Shown piece after piece: positions 59,142 to 64,000 of a DNA stretch of 64,000 bases (positions are counted from its first letter, which is position 1; the number at the start of each line of letters is the position of its first letter). Source of the stretch: Massilia varians (GTDB lineage: Bacteria > Pseudomonadota > Gammaproteobacteria > Burkholderiales > Burkholderiaceae_D); the NCBI RefSeq assembly GCF_027923905.1, contig NZ_AP026966.1, positions 3,287,001 through 3,351,000 of the forward strand, given 5' to 3'. The notes under the pieces were generated by a model. The model had not been told where the DNA came from, did not search any database, and saw nothing but the letters and a program-made list of their open reading frames with translations. A program made the position numbers and the translations under genes.

Positions 59142-61064
59142 TCAGCGTTTGACATCCATCTCGAAGGGCACCGCCGGCAGGCCGGACTTGCTGTCGTAGA
59201 GCGTACAGGTGGGCGCGTCGCCCCAGCAATAGCGGATTTTTTTCGCATCGGCGGCTGCGGGCAGCACCACCCGGGTCCCCGCGACACGGGCTTCGGTCCA
59301 GCGGCAACCGGTATCCGTGCAGACCTCGAAACCGATCGGGCCTGCCGCGCCATAAGCGACCAGCGCAGATTCGACCCCATCGAAATCCACCACCACGCCT
59401 TCGCCCTGCGCGGCCCCCGACTTCACCATCGGCCCGTTGGGGCTGCCCGGCTGCCCATACAGCTTGACCCCGAATCCGCGCGCCAGCCGTTCGCCGACGC
59501 CCTGCTTGTTGGCCGGATGGATGTCGGTCGGGTCGCCCAGGTCGATCGCCGTCGCCAGCACCGCGTTCGCATCGGCCAGCACCGCGCGGCGCTGGTCCTC
59601 GCGCAGCCGCGCCCAGCCCGATTCGGCCGGCTGGGTCGGACGCGCGCCGAAGTTCGCCAACTGGACCACGCCAAAGGCCATGTCCTTGCCAAACTGCGCG
59701 CGCCAATCCTTGAACAGGCGCGCCAGCAGGCCCTGGTAAGGCGAGCCGACATTGCTCTCGCCCTGGTACCAGAGCGCCCCCTTGAACGGGAAGCGGCCCA
59801 GCGGCGCGATCATGCCGTTGTACAGGACGCTGACCCCTGCCATCGCATCCCAGGGGGCGCGCGGCGGATAGCGGTTCGCGGCTGGCGGCATCTGCCAGCG
59901 CCAACCCGTCAAGGGCAGCACGCTGCCGTCGGCCAGGCGCAGCCGGCGCGGCTGGTCGCCGTACATGCCGCCGTAGCTCCACAGGTCGAGCACGTTCAGT
60001 ACGATCGTGTTCTCTCCCGCCTTGAGCGTACCGGCGGCCAGCGGGTAGGCGCGCGCCGTGCCGGCGCCCGCCGTGAAGCCGACCGGCTGGCCGTTCACCC
60101 AGGTAGTATCGACTTCGTCGATCAGACCGAGTTCGAGCGTCGCGGCCTGGGCCGCCTGCGCCGCCGTCAAGCTGACGCTGACGCCGTACCAGATACTGCC
60201 GTCATAGGCGGCAAGCTCGGGCACGCCCCAGTTTTCCCAGTTCTTGGCGACGTCCGGCACCGCCTTCCACGCCGCCAGGTCGGTGCTTGATGACGTCCAG
60301 GGCCGCCCCGGGCCGCCGGACGGCTGCCACCAGGCTTCGACCTCCTTGCCGAAGGCGATGCTGGCCTTGGCCGGATCGCTCGCATATAGCTGCAGCAGTT
60401 GCTGCTGGCGCGCGTAATCCGGCAGCGAGGCCGCGGGCGAGAGCCAGGCGGTCAGGTTCGAGCCGCCCAGCGAGGCGTGCACCAGCCCGACCGGCAGCTT
60501 GATCTTGCGCTGCAATTCCTTGCCGAAGAAGTAGCAGGTGGCCGACCAGTCGGCGACGGTCTGCGGCGATGCCGCCTGCCACGCGACCGGCTTTGCCAGC
60601 CGCGCCAGCGGCGCCGGCTGCGGATCGACGGCGACCGTCGCGATGCGCAGGTCCGGATTCGTCGATGTGCCGATCACCGTGTCCGCATTCAGGGCGCGAT
60701 TCACCGTGAGCTGCATGTTCGACTGGCCCGAGCACAGGAAGACGTCGCCGGTGACGACGTCACCCAGCGTGACCCGCTGGCCGCTGCTGCTGGAGACCGC
60801 CAGGGTATCGGTGCGTCCCGCCGGGAGACTCGGCAGCGTCACGCTGAAGCGGCCGGCCGCGTCGGCGGTGGCCTTCCAGGCGCCGCCGAAGCCGCTCACC
60901 GTGACCACGTCGCGCGCGCCGGTAGTGCCCGACACGAGCGCACCCTGGCGCGGCAGCACCATGTGGTCCTGGAACAGGCTGTCCAGCTGCAGGCGCGGCG
61001 CCTCCGCTGCCGCGCCAGGGGGCATACTAGCCAGCAAGGCGGCCGAGATGATGAGTTGTCGCAT
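59142..61064 (-). CDS. exported SIAE-type acetylesterase (CE20-like, xyloglucan esterase candidate)
   Basis: 640 aa with a signal peptide (ISAALLASMPPGAAAE). The SGNH domain is split: nucleophile block VFLCSGQSNMQLTVN early and late catalytic segment LGDPTDIHPANKQGVGERLA. Between them is an inserted jelly-roll (WYGVSVSLTAAQ to NTIVLNVLDLWSYGG). This arrangement is that of sialate-O-acetylesterase-like enzymes; the CE20 family from Xanthomonas deacetylates xyloglucan oligosaccharides. It follows GH3 by 15 bases, in a minus-strand run GH43-GH3-esterase. Confidence 0.82.
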   Translation of the reverse strand: MRQLIISAALLASMPPGAAAEAPRLQLDSLFQDHMVLPRQGALVSGTTGARDVVTVSGFGGAWKATADAAGRFSVTLPSLPAGRTDTLAVSSSSGQRVTLGDVVTGDVFLCSGQSNMQLTVNRALNADTVIGTSTNPDLRIATVAVDPQPAPLARLAKPVAWQAASPQTVADWSATCYFFGKELQRKIKLPVGLVHASLGGSNLTAWLSPAASLPDYARQQQLLQLYASDPAKASIAFGKEVEAWWQPSGGPGRPWTSSSTDLAAWKAVPDVAKNWENWGVPELAAYDGSIWYGVSVSLTAAQAAQAATLELGLIDEVDTTWVNGQPVGFTAGAGTARAYPLAAGTLKAGENTIVLNVLDLWSYGGMYGDQPRRLRLADGSVLPLTGWRWQMPPAANRYPPRAPWDAMAGVSVLYNGMIAPLGRFPFKGALWYQGESNVGSPYQGLLARLFKDWRAQFGKDMAFGVVQLANFGARPTQPAESGWARLREDQRRAVLADANAVLATAIDLGDPTDIHPANKQGVGERLARGFGVKLYGQPGSPNGPMVKSGAAQGEGVVVDFDGVESALVAYGAAGPIGFEVCTDTGCRWTEARVAGTRVVLPAAADAKKIRYCWGDAPTCTLYDSKSGLPAVPFEMDVKR

Positions 61065-61079
61065 GCGTCTCTCCCGATG

Positions 61080-63341
61080 TCAGCGTGCGCGGCCGCGCGC
61101 GTCCAGCGTGCTGGCGGGCAGGTCGACGGTCACGCTGGTGGCGCCCGTGCCGGCGGCGTCCTCCGCCAGGGTCAGGCGCAGCTTGCCTTCCGGCCGGCGC
61201 CAGGTGCGCGACTTCTCGTCGAACATGGCCAGCACGCGCGGCTCCACCGCAACCTCGACTTCCCTGGTCTCGCCCGGCTGCAGCTCGACCTTGGTCCACG
61301 CGGCCAGGCGCTTCGGCGCCTCCCATTTGGTCGCCAGGGGCGACGCGTACACCTGCGGCACGTCCTTGCCGGCCAGGTTGCCGGTATTGGTCACCTTGAA
61401 ACGCAGGTGCAGGCGGCCGTCCTTGAGCTGGCCGGACAAACCTGAATACGCGAACGTGGTGTAGGACAGGCCGTACCCGAACGGGAACAGCGGCTTGTGG
61501 CCCTTCAGGTCGAACCACTTGTAGCCGACCGCCGCGCCTTCGTGGTAGTCGACGGCGAACTGCAGCTCGGGGTTCTTCGGGTCGCCGTCGAGTTTCGGGC
61601 GCGGCAGTTGCTGCACGGATTGCGGGAAGGTGGCCGGCAGGTGGCCGGACGGATTGACCGCGCCGAACAGCAGGTTGGCGATCGCCTCGCCGCCGCTGGT
61701 GCCCGGATACCAGGCTTCCAGCACCGCCGGGACCCGCGCCAGCCAGGGCATGGAGACCGGCCCGCCGGTCTGCAGCACGACCACGGTCCGGCCGTTGGCG
61801 CCCGCCACCGAGGCGATCAGTTCTTCCTGGCCATCTGGTAGCGCCAGGGTCTGGGCGTCGTTGGCCTCGCCGATCCACTGGTTGGCGAAGACCAGGGCCA
61901 CGTCGGCCCCTGCCGCCACGCGCGCGGCGCGGGCCGGGTCCCGCCCATCGTCGAACACCACCTTCGCATTCGGCGCCTGGGCCTGGATCGCGTGCAGCGG
62001 CGAGGACGGGTAGTACACCACCGGCCCCGGCCAGGTGGCGGGCAGCAAGCCCTTGACCGCGATCCCGCCCTTCGGATACACCTGGGACGAGCCGCCTCCC
62101 GACAGCACGCCGGCATCCGCATGGCCGCCGATGACGGCAATGGTGCGCACGCTCTTCGACAGCGGCAGGATGCGGCCTTCGTTCTTGAGCAGGACCATGC
62201 CCTCTTCCGCGGTCCGGCGGCTGACCGCGCCGTTGGCGGCGTAGTCGACCGCGCCGCCCGGCTTGACCGGATTGTCGACCACGCCCTTGGCGAACATGGT
62301 GCGCAGGATGCGGGTCACCATGTCGTCGAGGCGCTTCTGCGGGACGGCCCCGGTCTTGACGGCCTCGCCCAGCGCGCCGCCGAAGTACTGCGACTTGTCG
62401 AATTCCATGCCGGACTGCTGGTCCAGGCCGTTGTTGGCGGCGGCCACGGTGCTGTGGGTGGCGCCCCAGTCGGACATGACATAGCCGCGGAAGCCCCAGT
62501 CGCGCTTGAGCACGTCGTTCAGCAGCCAGGAATGCTCGCAGGTATAGGGGCCATTGAGGCGGTTATAGGCGCACATCACCGAGCCGGCGTCGGACTGCTC
62601 GAGGGCCAGTTCCATCGCCAGCAGGTCGGACATGCGCAGCGCCGCCTTGTCGATGCGCGCATCGAGTTCGTTGCGGCCGGTCTCCTGGTCGTTGAGCACG
62701 AAGTGCTTGAGGGTCGAGATGATCTTGTTCGATTCCACGCCCTTGATCGCCTGGCCGATCATGGTTCCGGCCAGCAGCGGATCCTCGCCCGCGTATTCGA
62801 AGTTGCGGCCATTGCGCGGCTCGCGCTGCAGGTTCACGCCGCCGGCCAGCATCACGTTGAAGCCGGCAGCGCGCGCTTCCGAGCCGATCATGGCGCCGCC
62901 GGCATAGGCGACCGCCGGGTCCCAGCTCGAGGCCGTGGCCAGGCCGGACGGCAAGGCGGTGGCTTCGCGCACGTTCGGGCCGGCCTGCGAGGCCACGCCC
63001 TGGCCGGCATCGGTTTCGAACAGCGCCGGCAGGCCGAGGCGCGGCGTGCCGGGAATATAGCCGGCCGATTGCGGCAGCGCGTCCGGATGCTTCCTGCTCT
63101 GGCCGAAATCGTGGCCAAAGTAGCCGAACACCCAGCGCAGCTTTTCCTGCTGGGTCATGGCCTGCACGGCCAGGCGGGCGCGCTGGTCGGCGTCCAGGGA
63201 ACGGTCGAGCCAGGGCTTCTGGGCTGGTTCTGCGGGTTCGGGCGCGGCCAGGGAGCCGGCGCCGAACAAGGGAAAGGCGGCGGCGATGGCCGCGACCAGG
63301 GCGGTGCGCGCCATGGCGACGGCGTGGTGCTTGCGTTGCAT
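61080..63341 (-). CDS. GH3 beta-glucosidase, exported
   Basis: 753 aa from ATG 63341 (CTGGAGACAAC upstream). The signal peptide ends about LAAPEP. GH3 domain with KHFVLNDQETGRNELD, nucleophile D291 in YVMSDWGATHS, a C-domain with SGGGSSQVYPKGG, and a fibronectin-III-like end (FKVTNTGNLAGKDVPQVY). This subtype is common in glucan and xyloglucan loci, releasing glucose from oligosaccharide ends. Different from the GH3 that heads the xylose operon (no Tat signal). Confidence 0.9.
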   Translation of the reverse strand: MQRKHHAVAMARTALVAAIAAAFPLFGAGSLAAPEPAEPAQKPWLDRSLDADQRARLAVQAMTQQEKLRWVFGYFGHDFGQSRKHPDALPQSAGYIPGTPRLGLPALFETDAGQGVASQAGPNVREATALPSGLATASSWDPAVAYAGGAMIGSEARAAGFNVMLAGGVNLQREPRNGRNFEYAGEDPLLAGTMIGQAIKGVESNKIISTLKHFVLNDQETGRNELDARIDKAALRMSDLLAMELALEQSDAGSVMCAYNRLNGPYTCEHSWLLNDVLKRDWGFRGYVMSDWGATHSTVAAANNGLDQQSGMEFDKSQYFGGALGEAVKTGAVPQKRLDDMVTRILRTMFAKGVVDNPVKPGGAVDYAANGAVSRRTAEEGMVLLKNEGRILPLSKSVRTIAVIGGHADAGVLSGGGSSQVYPKGGIAVKGLLPATWPGPVVYYPSSPLHAIQAQAPNAKVVFDDGRDPARAARVAAGADVALVFANQWIGEANDAQTLALPDGQEELIASVAGANGRTVVVLQTGGPVSMPWLARVPAVLEAWYPGTSGGEAIANLLFGAVNPSGHLPATFPQSVQQLPRPKLDGDPKNPELQFAVDYHEGAAVGYKWFDLKGHKPLFPFGYGLSYTTFAYSGLSGQLKDGRLHLRFKVTNTGNLAGKDVPQVYASPLATKWEAPKRLAAWTKVELQPGETREVEVAVEPRVLAMFDEKSRTWRRPEGKLRLTLAEDAAGTGATSVTVDLPASTLDARGRAR

Positions 63342-63372
63342 GTTGTCTCCAGATCGAATTGTTGTTGTCTGC

Positions 63373-64000
63373 TTATTTAGTGCTGTCGGCCGGCCGGTAC
63401 TCGAACCAGTCGAAATCGGCCCCCGCCATGGGAGCGCCGTCCGGGCCATGCGCGACCATCCCCAGCACCACACCGGTGAAGCCGCCCGCGTCCTCGGAGC
63501 TGAGCGGCGCAGTCGGCGCGCTGCCGAAGTCCGCCACCTCGCGCTTGCCGTCGCGGTAGCCGAACACGTAGCGCTCGGCTGTGGCGCGCACGAACAGCTC
63601 GACCTTGCCGGCGGCCAGGGGCACCTCGCGCACCACGGTGCTCTTGCCTTTCACGCGGGTGAGCAAGCGGACCACGCGCCCCTTGCCGGTTCCGGCAACC
63701 AGCAGCTGGTAGTGGTTGTCCTCGTTCATGCGCAGCGCCAGCCCGGCCTGCTCGCCTTTGGCGCGCGGCGTGAAGTCGAGCAGCGTGGCGGCGCGCATGT
63801 CCAGGTGCGCCTGGCGCTTGCCCACGAAAGCGGGGGTGCCGATGTCTTCCAGCGACAGCTTGCTGCCCTTGAGGCGCAGGAAGCCGGGACGCTCCGACAG
63901 CGACCACAGGTCCTGGGCCGGACCGCGCAGGAAGATCCACTCGCCGCCCAGCTTGGGGCCCTTGAATTCGTCGCGCGCCGCGGTTGCCGGCCACGGGTGC
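63373..64000 (-). CDS. GH43 beta-xylosidase/arabinofuranosidase, C-terminal part (cut by window edge)
   Basis: The last ~208 residues of a minus-strand gene that continues beyond the window. They form a concanavalin-like beta-sandwich (RDEFKGPKLGGEWIFLRGP; AGLALRMNEDNHYQLLVAG; VLGMVAHGPDGAPMAGADFDWFEY), the C-terminal domain found on GH43 xylosidases. The catalytic domain is not visible, so the family is inferred. It lies 31 bases upstream of GH3 in the same operon. Confidence 0.7.
   Translation of the reverse strand, partial: HPWPATAARDEFKGPKLGGEWIFLRGPAQDLWSLSERPGFLRLKGSKLSLEDIGTPAFVGKRQAHLDMRAATLLDFTPRAKGEQAGLALRMNEDNHYQLLVAGTGKGRVVRLLTRVKGKSTVVREVPLAAGKVELFVRATAERYVFGYRDGKREVADFGSAPTAPLSSEDAGGFTGVVLGMVAHGPDGAPMAGADFDWFEYRPADSTK

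Overview
The window looks like chromosome of a high-GC Betaproteobacterium of the Massilia/Duganella type (Oxalobacteraceae). I infer this from the GC-rich codon use, the recurrent GGAGAC-type ribosome binding sites, a TonB-dependent receptor linked to glycan hydrolases, a Caulobacter-style oxidative xylose pathway, and betaproteobacterial-looking insertion sequences. No rRNA, tRNA or CRISPR array was seen.

Region by region. 1-6.6 kb is ordinary chromosome: an FAD-dependent desaturase-like oxidoreductase, a YeeE/YedE sulfur transporter, a secreted DUF1080 protein, and an OsmC-YcaO fusion followed by a 66-aa membrane peptide. 6.6-22.7 kb is plant cell-wall glucan/xyloglucan utilisation: GH9 endoglucanase, a tryptophan-halogenase-like flavoprotein, an operon of GH35 galactosidase, GH31 alpha-xylosidase (PA14 insert) and a CE2-like esterase, a divergent TonB receptor, then an ISL3 element in that receptor's terminator and a ketoglutarate-semialdehyde dehydrogenase. 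22.9-33.9 kb is one long minus-strand operon: GH3, xylXBCD and xylFGH. With the convergent dehydrogenase it encodes the complete Weimberg route from xylose to 2-oxoglutarate. 34.2-36.7 kb holds a LacI-family regulator divergent from a GH10 xylanase.

37.2-44.9 kb is accessory: an Rhs/YD-repeat polymorphic toxin split by an IS3 element, with an intact immunity-like gene, then an IS481 element. 45.2-51.6 kb carries a second LacI regulator divergent from GH1, glucokinase and an MFS transporter, then a metallophosphoesterase. 52.1-58.0 kb is AT-richer and decayed: IS481 and IS21 elements that break one host gene, an AbiJ/HEPN-like gene with an in-frame stop, and a DUF6602 nuclease-like gene between diverged direct repeats. 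58.3-64 kb returns to core: an exported methyltransferase-fold protein and a minus-strand GH43 (cut by the window edge)-GH3-CE20-like esterase group.

How it fits together. Secreted or periplasmic enzymes (GH9, GH10, GH31, GH35, GH3, GH43, esterases) and the TonB receptor deliver oligosaccharides. GH1, Glk and the MFS transporter handle glucose-containing products. XylFGH and XylBCDX plus the dehydrogenase handle xylose. The most informative regulatory signal is a palindrome, TGAAATCGATTTCA, or a one-base variant, in front of GH9, the TonB receptor, GH10 and GH1. At GH9 and GH1 it abuts a good sigma70 -10 box. A different GntR-like operator lies upstream of the xylose operon. The two LacI proteins have different recognition-helix residues that match the two operators.
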